DNA of 64,000 nt. Source: Crassaminicella thermophila (GTDB lineage Bacteria; Bacillota; Clostridia; Peptostreptococcales; Thermotaleaceae). Numbering within the stretch: position 1 is the first letter of the stretch; the number at the start of each line of letters is the position of its first letter. Below, one piece after another: positions 25,622 to 34,819 of the stretch. The DNA lies in assembly GCF_008152325.1 (NCBI RefSeq), contig NZ_CP042243.1, positions 1,927,026 through 1,991,025 of the forward strand. Direction: 5' to 3'. Position numbers and translations under genes: made by a program. Below the pieces are notes generated by a model. It was not told the origin of the DNA, did not search any database, and saw nothing but the letters and a program-made list of their open reading frames with translations.

Positions 25622-26324
25622 GTATCTCTCCTTTTAATTTTAATAGTTTTAATTGTGCATAAGCTTTTTTTTGCATAAAAATATCCGATTCATTCTTTTT
25701 TTGTGAATTAATCGGATTCTTAAACTCATTTCTTATTTTGTTTATAACTTCCTGTGGTAGTATTTGCGAAGGATTAAAACTAGCTACCAGTTTAAATTCA
25801 TTTTTGAACATTATTTCATCAACCAATTTATATTCCAATGCCTTTTCTGGTGTTAACCATGTTTCATCATTCATCATAGAAAGCAATTTCTCTTTACTCA
25901 TACCGCTTTTAAGCATATAAGCATTTGCTATTGTACTATTATAGTCTTTAAGCACTTTTGCTTCATGTTCTAAATCTCTATAATCCCCTCTTACTACTGA
26001 AGATACATTATGTATCATCATTTCTGCTGTTGGAGATATTAAAACTTTATCCCCTGCCATAGCAATTACTGATGCTGCGCTTGCTGCTATACCTACAATT
26101 CTTACTTCAACATTACCTTTGTAACTTTTTAAGGCTGTATAAATTTCTGACCCTGCAAATACATCTCCACCACCAGAATTTATTTCTACTTCTAAATCTT
26201 CTCCATTAGCCTTCTCTATTTCATTTTCTACATCTTTAGGACTTGTTGCATCCATTTCAAACCATTCATAAATCCATTTAATATCATTAGATACAATTGC
26301 TCCTTTTATATTTATTTTTGCCAT
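25611..26324 (-). CDS. ClpP-like prohead maturation protease
   Basis: 237 aa, ClpP/S14 family. NSGGGDVFAGSEIYTAL, serine nucleophile region GIAASAASVIAMAGDK and histidine MIHNVSSVVRGD are all present. Its 3' end overlaps the capsid start by 11 nt. It processes the capsid scaffold during prohead maturation. Confidence 0.92.
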   Translation of the reverse strand: MAKINIKGAIVSNDIKWIYEWFEMDATSPKDVENEIEKANGEDLEVEINSGGGDVFAGSEIYTALKSYKGNVEVRIVGIAASAASVIAMAGDKVLISPTAEMMIHNVSSVVRGDYRDLEHEAKVLKDYNSTIANAYMLKSGMSKEKLLSMMNDETWLTPEKALEYKLVDEIMFKNEFKLVASFNPSQILPQEVINKIRNEFKNPINSQKKNESDIFMQKKAYAQLKLLKLKGEIHDE

Positions 26325-26338
26325 TTAATCACCTCCTC

Positions 26339-27484
26339 TTATTCACTTGTAGGTCTAGTATCTAACCTTCTTACATAAATATCTCCATCTGGTATTGGTG
26401 CTAAATTAAGTATTGCTCTTACTTCATTAGGACTTAATATTGCACGATCTACATATTGTACTAAATTAAGTTTTGTTTGCATACTGGCAAATGTTAGATT
26501 AGAGCTTTCAAAAACTATTTTATTGCCAAATCCTCTCTCTTTTCTTGAGAATAATTTTCTTGTATATTCTCCGCTTAATTGTATTACATCAGGTTCAATA
26601 GCAGATTCGTAATATGAAATCCACTCATCTTCTGTATACCTCCCTTGAACAATTTTTTCATTAGTATTAAAAAACGAATATATCCTCTGTACTGTTCTAT
26701 CCATTTGCATGTGATTAGGTACATAATCTTTAGGATCAACCTGTTTTGCATCCATCTTTGCATCTGTAGCAGCAGCACCTACAGTTTCGCTCTCAATATT
26801 TAAATAATTGTTAATAAAATCTTTTGTTTGTTTTTTAATATCCTCTGGTCTTAAAGTTTGATTGAATTTAAGTAGCCATTTTATAACATTAGAGTTTTTT
26901 ATAGCTTTTACTATTCCTTGATCTGTTGTATTCACTATTTCCATTAAAGGCATAAGCGCTTGGGCAGGTGAATCACCAAATATCTCATTATTATTAAAAT
27001 CTTTTCTCAGATGGATTATATCTGCATATCGAAATGTTACGATTTTTCCATTTTTTAATGTGAATTTTAAATACATAATACCTTTACTATCTTTAATAGC
27101 TTCACTTGTAGTTGCAGTAATAGGATATATCTCAATAGGATAGCCGTTTTCATCTCTATTAATATAAGCAAAAGCATTATTATTCAACTCTAATTGTACT
27201 GCTAACTTCTCTTGTAACATTTGACCTGTCATATATGGATTAGGTTCTTCTAATAAAAATTTCATATAAGGTTCTGGATTGACTTTTATCCCTCCCGGCC
27301 CATTCCTTATATGTTTTCCCACAATCTTTCCTATTGCTCTTGCTTTAGGTCTTATCGCAGACCTTACTATATCTGACTGATACAAATTACCATTCCAAGA
27401 ATAGAATCCATTCCCTTCATCTGTAATTAATTTATAAGTAGACACTGTTACTGTTTTATTTTTAAATCTATCAAATATCCCCAT
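26339..27484 (-). CDS. Portal protein, HK97 family
   Basis: 381 aa. Includes YQSDIVRSAIRPKARAIGKI, LLEEPNPYMTGQMLQEKLA, ADIIHLRKDFNNNEIFG and LSPNEVRAILNLAPIPDGD. Forms the dodecameric DNA channel at the capsid vertex. Lies between TerL and the protease as usual. Confidence 0.93.
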   Translation of the reverse strand: MGIFDRFKNKTVTVSTYKLITDEGNGFYSWNGNLYQSDIVRSAIRPKARAIGKIVGKHIRNGPGGIKVNPEPYMKFLLEEPNPYMTGQMLQEKLAVQLELNNNAFAYINRDENGYPIEIYPITATTSEAIKDSKGIMYLKFTLKNGKIVTFRYADIIHLRKDFNNNEIFGDSPAQALMPLMEIVNTTDQGIVKAIKNSNVIKWLLKFNQTLRPEDIKKQTKDFINNYLNIESETVGAAATDAKMDAKQVDPKDYVPNHMQMDRTVQRIYSFFNTNEKIVQGRYTEDEWISYYESAIEPDVIQLSGEYTRKLFSRKERGFGNKIVFESSNLTFASMQTKLNLVQYVDRAILSPNEVRAILNLAPIPDGDIYVRRLDTRPTSE

Positions 27485-27496
27485 ACTTTCACCCCC

Positions 27497-29203
27497 TTAA
27501 ATCATATTTATATAATCTTCATAATGTCTTTCTAAACATACGTAAGCATTTAATAACCCAGCTAAACCATCTATTCTTCTTCTTTGATTACTCTTAATAG
27601 GTTGTATATTATTATTTTTATCAATATCTATTGATGTATTTGAAATACACCATTTAAGTATTGGATTATTGTTATAATTAATTCTTTTTGATTCTAAATC
27701 AGCACCTAAACTTTTCATAGGCCCAGAAAGAGTTTTTTTACCTTGTATTACCGGATCCATACTATCTTTACCAAAATAACTTTTCATTTCTTGTACCCAA
27801 TATTCAGCACTCCATGAATCATAACCAGTCCAAGGGATATATATATCGTATTCATTTTGTACCTCTAAAAACCATTCTGTTACATACTTGTAATGAACTT
27901 TATTTCCTGGCACTGTTCTTAATAACCCTAAATCACGCCAAATATCATATGGTATTTTATCTTCTCTTACTCTTTTTTCTAATAAATCTTCTGGAAGCCA
28001 ATACATCTGTAATACATAAATTGTATTATCTCCTTGTACCATAAATATTACAGTTGCATTTGTTAAGTCAGTTGTAGAAGAAAGATCAGCTCCACCTATG
28101 CCGTAACGTGGCCTTAAGACTTCTAAATCATAAGTAGCTGGGTTATTCAGCTGTTCGAATGTAAGCCATGTTTCAGAACTTGTTTCTCTTACATTAAAAT
28201 CTTTGCACAGCAAGTTTTTAACTAACAAAGAATTAGCTTTGGCCTTATTAACTTTATTCTCTAGCTGATCCAATTTTTTTATTGTCCCTAACCCCGGATT
28301 TGCTTTATACCAACACTCTGGATCAATCCATTCTTTTCTACTATCAAGTTCATAAATAATTGGTAAAAATCTTTCATTTTTATAACCATTTGGATCGTCG
28401 TATCCATTTATCACTTGCTCTGCTTCATCATATTTAATATCAAATACAGATTCTCTTACAGTACCAGCAGTTGTTGTTATAAATATTAAAGGTTCTTCTC
28501 TCGAAGAAGTTCCATCAACTATTACATCATATAAATTTTTATCTTTCCAAGCATGAATTTCATCCAGTAGTGCTCCGTGAACATTCAGTCCATCTAATGA
28601 ATCTGAATCTCTACCAAGTGGTTTAAAAAAAGAATCGTTAAAATCACTTGTCATTTCTGCTACTAAAGGTTTAATCCTTTTTCTCAACACTGGTGATTTT
28701 TTAACCATTCTTTTAGCTTCAAGCCATATTATTTTCGCTTGATCTTTTTTAGTTGCACATGCGTAAATTTCTGCTCCTGGTTCTCCATCTGCTATTTGTA
28801 GATATAATCCTATCGCAGCAGCTAGAGTTGATTTGCCATTTTTCCTTGCTACAATCAACATAACTTCTTGATGTTTTCTTGTACCATCTATTTTATGAAC
28901 CATACCAAATGTAGCTGCAACCAAAGCTTTTTGCCATAATTCTAATATAAAAGGTTTCCCACCAAGCTTCCCTTTAGAATGCTTGCAATAGTTCTCAATG
29001 AATTCTATAGCATGATTAGCTTTTTTAGGATCATATTCCCATTCACTATTAGGATCGTTTATTATTTTTATAAGTTCTTTATAAACCTTATATACTTTTT
29101 TGCTTACTTTCCTTCTGTTTTTCTTATTTAAATTAATCCAATCCCAATATTCAACTATTGGATTGTAAGTTAATTCATAAACTATTTTCCTTGCCACACT
29201 CAT
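27497..29203 (-). CDS. terL: Terminase large subunit
   Basis: 568 aa, Terminase_1 family. ATPase domain with Walker A VARKNGKSTLAAA (about residue 117) and Walker B HGALLDEIHAW; nuclease domain beginning GGADLSSTTDLTNATVI and ending RRIDGLAGLLNAY. Overlaps terS by 4 nt. With the adjacent HNH nuclease it points to cos-type packaging. Confidence 0.95.
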   Translation of the reverse strand: MSVARKIVYELTYNPIVEYWDWINLNKKNRRKVSKKVYKVYKELIKIINDPNSEWEYDPKKANHAIEFIENYCKHSKGKLGGKPFILELWQKALVAATFGMVHKIDGTRKHQEVMLIVARKNGKSTLAAAIGLYLQIADGEPGAEIYACATKKDQAKIIWLEAKRMVKKSPVLRKRIKPLVAEMTSDFNDSFFKPLGRDSDSLDGLNVHGALLDEIHAWKDKNLYDVIVDGTSSREEPLIFITTTAGTVRESVFDIKYDEAEQVINGYDDPNGYKNERFLPIIYELDSRKEWIDPECWYKANPGLGTIKKLDQLENKVNKAKANSLLVKNLLCKDFNVRETSSETWLTFEQLNNPATYDLEVLRPRYGIGGADLSSTTDLTNATVIFMVQGDNTIYVLQMYWLPEDLLEKRVREDKIPYDIWRDLGLLRTVPGNKVHYKYVTEWFLEVQNEYDIYIPWTGYDSWSAEYWVQEMKSYFGKDSMDPVIQGKKTLSGPMKSLGADLESKRINYNNNPILKWCISNTSIDIDKNNNIQPIKSNQRRRIDGLAGLLNAYVCLERHYEDYINMI

Positions 29204-29601
29204 TTGTTTATCACAAAGTCATCAAATCCATCATCTTCGACTTTTTGTACCTCCTTTGGCAAAAGATTGAAGATTTCCTTACAGACTGTTGTATATCTCT
29301 GTATCATAGTGTTGTAAGATTTTAAAGCTGGATGTTCCCTTAATATAGAATATTTTCCTTGCGGCATCTCATCTATTGGCCCATTTTTGTCTATTGACTT
29401 TTTTAATTCTTGAAGAGTTGCTCTCATGAAAGCTGCTTCCTGAATAAGTCCTTCTGCTGAATCCCTTTTATTTTTGTCTAACTCCTTCAATATCCGCTTA
29501 AGTCTGCTTATTTCTTTCTTAATCGCTTTATCTTTTTCTGTAAGTTCTTTTTTAATCACATCTTTCACCTTCTTTCTTTTCGTCTTAAGGGTGGGGGTCA
29601 T
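29200..29601 (-). CDS. terS: Terminase small subunit, P27-like
   Basis: About 133 aa from ATG 29601 (MTPTLKTKRKK; an upstream ATG at 29667 is less likely). Basic coiled N-terminus (KKELTEKDKAIKKEISRLKR) and the C-terminal motif GKYSILREHPALKSYNTMIQ ... IFNLLPKE typical of P27-family small subunits. It recognises packaging sites and regulates TerL. Confidence 0.8.
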   Translation of the reverse strand: MTPTLKTKRKKVKDVIKKELTEKDKAIKKEISRLKRILKELDKNKRDSAEGLIQEAAFMRATLQELKKSIDKNGPIDEMPQGKYSILREHPALKSYNTMIQRYTTVCKEIFNLLPKEVQKVEDDGFDDFVINK

Positions 29602-29668
29602 GTGAAAATGACCTGTGTGTTTTTTGAAGGTCCACACTCCGGTCTTTTTTAAACTTACTAGGAACATT

Positions 29669-29968
29669 TTATAGGGGGGATTGCACTAGATTTCCTTCAC
29701 CATCAAACATCAACCCTTCTCTAGTTGCTTTGCAATTTCTATGATGCTCTTGATTGTGGCAATTCTGACACAAGTATTCTAAGTTTTCCCAATTAAGAGT
29801 TATATCTGGGTCATTAATATTTTGATATGTAAGCAATATTTTGTGATGCACAATATATCCTGGCTTGCCACATCTTTCGCATAATCCATATACACTTTTT
29901 ATATAAGCTTCTCTACATTTTTTCCATGCTTTGCTCTTGTAAAATGCTTTTGCAAATTCTTTTGCCAT
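29669..29968 (-). CDS. HNH endonuclease next to the terminase
   Basis: 99 aa. Zinc ligands CERCGKPG and CQNCHNQEHH, with catalytic core YIVHHKILLTYQN. Such HNH proteins beside TerS/TerL are needed for cos cleavage and packaging in HK97-like phages. Confidence 0.92.
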   Translation of the reverse strand: MAKEFAKAFYKSKAWKKCREAYIKSVYGLCERCGKPGYIVHHKILLTYQNINDPDITLNWENLEYLCQNCHNQEHHRNCKATREGLMFDGEGNLVQSPL

Positions 29969-29998
29969 ACCACCACCTCATAAATGAAAAATTACAAT

Positions 29999-30833
29999 TT
30001 ATGCAGTTTTCTTTAATTCTTTTACTATCAGCTGCATATATTTATATTTCGTGCTACAAATATTTGCTATTGTCTTTTTTCTTGTTTCATAATCAAATCC
30101 TGCCATTACTAAACCCATATCCATTGTCTGTAATTCAGAAATAGTCTTATTGATCTCCACAGTAAAATGCTCTCTTGTTGCTTTATCTTTTGTATCCAAT
30201 AGTGCCTGAAGCTTTTTAGCCGACATACCAAGTAAAGCTCTATTGATCATATCTGCTTCATTAGAAAATACATAATTAGGTGCTGATTTTCCTTCATGGG
30301 TTAATTGGTAATTTGTATCTAATACTTCACTTAGTTTTTTATATCCTTCTTTCTGTGGTTCTCTAACCATGATCCAATACTCATAATCTCTTAAAAGCTT
30401 TTTTTCCATTTTTTTATAAAAATAGTTTCTAACGAGATTTCCCTTTTCTCTTACTTTTTTACTCGAATTGCCATCTAAACCAGTAGCCATTGCTACATGT
30501 TTAGCAGTTTCCAAAGTTAATTTTATTACTTGTTTTGGTCTACCATCTTTTATCCTAATCCGGCTAAAACTCCATTCTAAGCCATTCTTAAACACTTCCT
30601 TTATTCTTTTATTAGCCCATTTACTAAATTGCCCATTCGGCTTACCTAATTGCTCCCATAAAAGTTTCAGCGTCAATAACAAACCCTTCTACACCATCCT
30701 GTAATAACTCAGGAAATGTCTTTTGGTACTTCATAACTAATTTTGCATCTTCTTCTGTAAATCCTAGCTTCTCAATTAATTCTTTTTTCTCAAATACTTT
30801 TACTTTTACATCATTGATTTTTGCCACTCTCAT
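29999..30833 (-). pseudogene. AntA-domain antirepressor, one frameshift
   Basis: Two overlapping frames form one gene. The first (from 30833) reads MRVAKINDVKVKVFEKK ... GFVIDAET. Removing one base from the T-run at 30660-30663 continues as LWEQLGKPNGQFSKWANKRI and KLTLETAKHVAMATG, an AntA/AntB antirepressor domain, to 29999. A +1 indel is the simplest explanation. The first 50 residues resemble a small HTH-like region. Antirepressors inactivate phage repressors; this one is probably non-functional unless slippage restores it. Confidence 0.75.
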
Positions 30834-30854
30834 ATCGACTACCTCCTAGAATTT

Positions 30855-30937
30855 TATTGATAACTAGGAGTGGTAGGAACTTACCCCACCATGCGTAACT
30901 CCTAAGAGGTGGCAGGTTGTTATCCTGCAAACCTAAA
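30855..30937 (-). promoter_or_regulatory. Structured 5' leader of the antirepressor gene
   Basis: GC-richer than its surroundings, with nested stems: TAGGAGT/ACTCCTA enclosing GGTGGGG...CCTACC-type pairing, and GCAGG/CCTGC with a 7-nt loop (TTGTTAT on the plus strand). It lies directly before the AntA-gene ribosome site. It could be an attenuator or translational control element; a cos site is another possibility, given the nearby terminase genes. Confidence 0.4.
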
Positions 30938-31043
30938 AAAATTTGCATTAAAAAAGACACCTTTTACAGTGTCTAAATTATCTATATATTTTGAAATGAT
31001 TTACTCTTTGTTATATTTTTCCATTAGAATTTACAATAGTGCG

Positions 31044-31296
31044 ACAGGTTAAATCTAAATACACGAATGAAAAGGAGTATGGAAAATGGATAAATATAAC
31101 AATAAATTAAAATCTCTCTTAGATCAGATTGAACAAACTAGATTTGCACTAAACGAATTAATCAAGCATAAAGAAGAAAATTTACTGGATCAAGAAGTAA
31201 TTGAATTAAGCCAATTACTGGATAAATTACTATCAAAATATGATAGTATGCAAAAATAACAAATAATTGTAGCACGTTAAATTTGATTTAACCTGT
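31044..31296. repeat. Inverted repeats flanking the Spo0E-like gene
   Basis: ACAGGTTAAATC (31044-31055) and its complement GATTTAACCTGT (31285-31296) bracket the plus-strand gene. The right copy lies within a hairpin GTAGCAC...GTGCTAC (31269-31303). Confidence 0.55.
31086..31259 (+). CDS. Spo0E-family aspartyl-phosphate phosphatase-like protein
   Basis: 57 aa from ATG 31086 with AAAAGGAG upstream, on the strand opposite to the phage lytic genes. Two-helix layout with the family motif: LLDQIEQTRFALNELIKH, then QEVIELSQLLDKLLSKYD, matching the Spo0E SQxLD signature. Spo0E-type phosphatases dephosphorylate Spo0A~P and delay sporulation. Here it looks like a cargo (moron) gene with its own regulation, flanked by short inverted repeats. 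Confidence 0.82.
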   Translation: MDKYNNKLKSLLDQIEQTRFALNELIKHKEENLLDQEVIELSQLLDKLLSKYDSMQK

Positions 31297-31320
31297 TGTG
31301 CTACTTGAATTTTTGCATGA

Positions 31321-31344
31321 AAAAAGAGCCGGTTGGCTCTTTTT
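31321..31344. terminator. Bidirectional terminator
   Basis: AAAAAGAGCC-GGTT-GGCTCTTTTT: perfect stem with T-runs in both directions, between the Spo0E-like gene (+) and the 60-aa gene (-). Confidence 0.85.
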
Positions 31345-31525
31345 AATTTCCTTCTACTACATGTCCTGCAACTTGTGCCATATCCCCAACAGCATCCATT
31401 GCATCTTTAGCTGCTCCTGCAAAATCTCCTTTCGAAGCTTTGTCTATAGCACCTGCCACATGATCTTTCAGATTTTCAGATGCTTCAAAAGAATTGTCAG
31501 CTACTTTTTTATCATTATCTCCCAT
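31343..31525 (-). CDS. 60-aa hydrophilic helical protein
   Basis: Alanine- and aspartate-rich (HVAGAIDKASKGDFAGAAKD), with no hydrophobic segment and an excellent ribosome site (GGAGGAGG). Composition recalls small stress-type proteins, but I do not recognise the family. Ends in a bidirectional terminator. Confidence 0.6.
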   Translation of the reverse strand: MGDNDKKVADNSFEASENLKDHVAGAIDKASKGDFAGAAKDAMDAVGDMAQVAGHVVEGN

Positions 31526-31667
31526 ACGTCCTCCTCCTTCCTAATTATTAGAATTCTCTACAAGAAAACAGTATCCTTTATATTCCACTCGCAAATTTCG
31601 ACACAAATCGTTTAACTTATTGACTACTTATTTATTTTCATGATTAAGCAAACCAGCTAAAGCAAAA

Positions 31668-31893
31668 TTAATAAATATTATTATACATCCAATATTCTCC
31701 TCTTCCAAACAATACAAATCCTACGCCAAAAAATATTCCAATTTCTATTAATAAGCTTCCTTTTTCACTTATTTCATCTTTAGTTTTTGTATTATTATCT
31801 TTGTTTCTTTTATTATGATAATCATTTACACCGCGTGATACACATCTTGCAATAGTTCTATTTAATACCCCATATTTTCTCAGGTATACTCAT
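31668..31893 (-). pseudogene. Small membrane protein gene, one frameshift
   Basis: ATG 31893 overlaps the stop of the upstream gene (ATGA). Removing one base from the run at 31875-31878 gives a 74-aa protein: MSIPEKYGVLNRTIARCVSR ... LLIEIGIFFGVGFVLFGRGE, with one TM segment. As written it stops after 11 codons. Confidence 0.6.
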
Positions 31894-32099
31894 TTCCCCC
31901 ACCCTTTCTGCCTGATCCGCTTATTTTTCCTCGTATAAGAATCATGGCTCATACAATCTTTACTCCCAAAATATTTATCATCTAAATAAACATCTATATC
32001 CTCACATTTATCTTTTTCAGGGCAATCTGAACATAGAATCTCTGATGCACATACTATCTTACCTTTATGAAATTTAACTTTGCATCTGTGCAATTCCAT
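31890..32099 (-). CDS. Small cysteine-rich protein
   Basis: 69 aa with paired cysteines (KVKFHKGKIVCASEILCSDC; DKCEDIDVY), probably zinc binding, and a basic tail. Ends overlapping the next start as ATGA. Phage early/middle hypothetical. Confidence 0.6.
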   Translation of the reverse strand: MELHRCKVKFHKGKIVCASEILCSDCPEKDKCEDIDVYLDDKYFGSKDCMSHDSYTRKNKRIRQKGWGK

Positions 32100-32116
32100 G
32101 CGATCACCTCATTTAT

Positions 32117-32146
32117 ACGAAAAAGACAGCCGATTTCTCGACTGCC
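32117..32146 (-). terminator. Intrinsic terminator after the late-regulator gene
   Basis: Minus strand GGCAGTCGA-GAAA-TCGGCTGTC (two G-U pairs, GNRA loop) followed by TTTTTC; separates the early operon from the 31.9-kb genes. Confidence 0.75.
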
Positions 32147-32245
32147 TTAGTTATTAGAAGATATCAGGGGGAGTAACCACTTCTACACCTAATAGTATAC
32201 TATATTTTATATCCTTGCTTGTATCAACCTTGTAACGTTTTTGTA

Positions 32246-32767
32246 TCATAACTGACTATGTATATATTCAATTATTTTATCTTTTTTACGCCATATACTC
32301 ATATGACTACAAGGTATTCCTTTAGAATATAAAATTTTTTCTATAGTTCTTATGGTGCAATTGTCTCCATATTTCAATTCTACAATCTGCATTTCTTCTT
32401 CGGTAAGATCACTAAGTATTTTTTCAATCCTTTTAACATCTTCCTCTATTTTTCTCAATCTTGCTTTTAACTTATATTTCCTTTGGATTTTATATTTAAG
32501 TTCATTCAGTAACTTGTCTGTAATTCGTTCTAGTTCTCTTTCTACAGCACTTGATGTAACAATACTAGATTGTACTCTGTCCTGGCTATAATCTATAGCT
32601 TTAACACAATCTGATAACTCTACATTAACATTCCTAAGGTCTTGTTGTATCTTATGTATAGTCTGCTTTGTATTCTCTATATCGTATTTTAATCTTTCGA
32701 TCCTCTTGATCTTCTTAAAATGCCTATATAATATTCCTTCTGTTCTTCTATATTGAATGTCCTCCAT
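32246..32767 (-). CDS. Sigma-like phage late transcription regulator
   Basis: 173 aa. Long N-terminal coiled coil, then a sigma region-4-like C-terminus: LSDLTEEEMQIVELKYGDNC, TIRTIEKILYSKGIPCSHMS, IWRKKDKIIEYI. This is the arrangement of ArpU/RinA/Xpf-like activators at the end of Firmicute phage early operons that switch on packaging and structural genes. Confidence 0.78.
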   Translation of the reverse strand: MEDIQYRRTEGILYRHFKKIKRIERLKYDIENTKQTIHKIQQDLRNVNVELSDCVKAIDYSQDRVQSSIVTSSAVERELERITDKLLNELKYKIQRKYKLKARLRKIEEDVKRIEKILSDLTEEEMQIVELKYGDNCTIRTIEKILYSKGIPCSHMSIWRKKDKIIEYIHSQL

Positions 32768-32786
32768 TGCTTTGCCCCCTTAATGC

Positions 32787-33158
32787 TTAAAATGGTATAT
32801 CATCGTCATCATCTATTGCTTGAAATCCATCTATTTCATTATTGGGATTGGATTGGCTATTTTTATTATCAAGAAATTCTACTCTCTCAGCTACTATCAC
32901 AACTTTACTTCTTTTCTGTCCATCTTTTTCCCATATTTCCTGTTGTAGCCTACCCTCTATTCCTACTTTGCTACCTTTTTTCGTATATTGTGCTGTATTC
33001 TCAGCAATCTTTCCCCATATCACAACTTCAAAGAAATCTGCTCCTTCTCCAAAAGTTCTATTAACAGCTATACTTACTTTTGTTAATGCTTTTCCGTTTT
33101 GAGTAAATCGCATTTCTGGATCTTTTGTCCATCTTCCTATAAGATTAACACTGTTCAT
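32787..33158 (-). CDS. ssb: Single-stranded DNA-binding protein
   Basis: About 123 aa from ATG 33158 (MNSVNLIGRWTKDPEMRF). OB fold with KVSIAVNRTF, FFEVVIWGKIAENTAQYTKK and VEFLDNK; the acidic tail ends DDDDIPF, the SSB C-terminal tip that recruits replication partners. Cytosolic, for phage DNA replication and recombination with RecT. Confidence 0.95.
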   Translation of the reverse strand: MNSVNLIGRWTKDPEMRFTQNGKALTKVSIAVNRTFGEGADFFEVVIWGKIAENTAQYTKKGSKVGIEGRLQQEIWEKDGQKRSKVVIVAERVEFLDNKNSQSNPNNEIDGFQAIDDDDDIPF

Positions 33159-33272
33159 TTTTGCATTCCCCCTTTCGCTCCCAGGCATATCCCAGGAGCA
33201 GTTGGATTTTACTTTAGATTTATACTATTTTCAATCTGCTTTATATCTCTTAGATTTTGTTCTATTGTAAAA

Positions 33273-33434
33273 TTATTCTTCCCAATAAGAAATTTCCGTT
33301 TCTATCACATTGTTTAGTTCTTCTATGGTTTCTACATCAGAATTTTCTTCCGCAAACACTTTGAATTCTTCTTCTAACATATTTGTATCAACTAAAATCT
33401 TAATATTTTTATATAATCTTTCTATATTATTCAT
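33273..33434 (-). CDS. Small acidic 53-aa protein
   Basis: ATG 33434 with GAGGAGG. Reads MNNIERLYKNIKILVDTN ... ETEISYWEE; all-helical and acidic. Unknown early phage protein. Confidence 0.55.
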   Translation of the reverse strand: MNNIERLYKNIKILVDTNMLEEEFKVFAEENSDVETIEELNNVIETEISYWEE

Positions 33435-33478
33435 CAGTATTACCTCCTCTTTAATTCTTGATTGACAAATTATTCTTT

Positions 33479-33853
33479 CTACAGCAATTCTGGATTTTCA
33501 TATATGTTTCCGATAATTTCCATGTATTTCATTATTCCATTGTTAAAAAATGGATAGCTTGTTTCATTTGTAATCGGTCTGTTAAACCATCCCCAATCAT
33601 TCCATTCAACCTTGAACAATCTTTTTCTACTATCTGTAATAATATCTCCCTCATAAATTTCCATTCCATTCACGTCCTTTAACCCTGTATATTGTCCTAT
33701 GCTTTCAAGGATAACATCTTCAAACTGTACACCATTATAAAAATCTTTGTAAAAACATATTTCCGTTATTACTCCGTACTCATCATAGCAGGGTAACCCA
33801 TATACCCAACCTAAACCATCTATGCTAAATCCTCTAAACTTAATTTCTCTCAT
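33479..33853 (-). CDS. YopX-family phage protein
   Basis: 124 aa with the YopX signature: MREIKFRGFSIDG.GWVYG, SIGQYTGLKDVNGMEIYEGD, IITDSRKRLFKVEWND, MEIIGNIYENPELL. Common in Firmicute prophage early regions; biochemical role unknown. Confidence 0.92.
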   Translation of the reverse strand: MREIKFRGFSIDGLGWVYGLPCYDEYGVITEICFYKDFYNGVQFEDVILESIGQYTGLKDVNGMEIYEGDIITDSRKRLFKVEWNDWGWFNRPITNETSYPFFNNGIMKYMEIIGNIYENPELL

Positions 33854-33906
33854 ATTTTTTCACTCTCCAGTTCCTCAAATTCCTCAAAACCGCAAGAATT
33901 GTTCCA

Positions 33907-34074
33907 TTATTCAATCACCTTATCTGACTTAATTTCTCGTAACTTCTTTGTCGACATCATATACAATAAAACTTTTCCTGTCTCTTTGCATTTGTACACA
34001 TTTCTTTCTATATACTCTACATTTATACCATTACACTGTTTACAATCTGCAATACATAAATCAAATTTCTTCAT
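33907..34074 (-). CDS. 55-aa zinc-ribbon-like protein
   Basis: ATG 34074 overlaps the stop of the previous gene (TAATG). Cysteines in MKKFDLCIADCKQC and YKCKETGK suggest a small zinc site. Unknown early protein. Confidence 0.55.
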   Translation of the reverse strand: MKKFDLCIADCKQCNGINVEYIERNVYKCKETGKVLLYMMSTKKLREIKSDKVIE

Positions 34075-34427
34075 TACTCTATCACCTTCTCTGTTTTTGC
34101 TAATACTTTATCTGTAATGTCAGTCAAATAAGTATCGATATACTCTTGCTCTAACATATAATCGTCTAAATCTAATTTATCTATAAAATTCTTATATTCT
34201 TTAATGACTTTCACTAACTCACGATTTAGTGCTTGTGACTGTTCTAATTTATAGCTTAAATTATGGTTTTCTTGATTTTGCATCATCCCACAATCTTTAT
34301 ATTCTTTTAATTCTTCTTCTAGTTTTTTATTTTCTTTTTTAAATTTTTCATACTTGTTCACTCTTTTTACGATTTCTTGTGCAATTAGAGGATTAAACAT
34401 ATCCCCTATACATCTATTGCCGATCAT
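34074..34427 (-). CDS. Coiled-coil phage protein
   Basis: 117 aa. A short N-terminal segment (NPLIAQEIVKRVNKYEKFKK), then heptads through most of the length. Such proteins are frequent in clostridial phage early operons; function unknown. Confidence 0.6.
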   Translation of the reverse strand: MIGNRCIGDMFNPLIAQEIVKRVNKYEKFKKENKKLEEELKEYKDCGMMQNQENHNLSYKLEQSQALNRELVKVIKEYKNFIDKLDLDDYMLEQEYIDTYLTDITDKVLAKTEKVIE

Positions 34428-34502
34428 TAACTCTACAACGCTTCCATTTTTTCTACAAATTAATTTTTTTCCTCAATTTTTCATTTTTTTACTCAACCTC
34501 CC

Positions 34503-34763
34503 TCACTTTCTAATTTGAGATTTTTCATATTCCCTAATATCACATTGAGGAAGCTCATCAACCAACATATCATCTTCGTCAACTTCAACTAATACATGAG
34601 CTACTACCATTACAAATTCTTTGCCACATTCAGTACATTTACATCTATCAAGAATACCATTGTTATTTTTTTCATTGCATGTTCATAGTTATAATCAGCA
34701 TTTTTCAGCTAATATAAATCCGTTGCAATTGTCTTGATTGCATCTATGTGCTTGTATACTCAT
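34503..34763 (-). pseudogene. Small zinc-finger protein gene, two compensating indels
   Basis: From ATG 34763 the sequence reads MSIQAHRCNQDNCNGFILAE, then needs one base removed (ENADYNYEHAM) and, at an A-run of seven, one base added (KKNNNGILDRCKCTECGKEF) to finish at 34503 with 86 aa. The two indels cancel, so the overall length stays a multiple of three. Cysteine pairs suggest zinc binding. Confidence 0.55.
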
Positions 34764-34819
34764 ATTTACCCCTCACTTTCCACCATATGTTAGCAATATG
34801 GTCTATTCGCTGTGGAATC

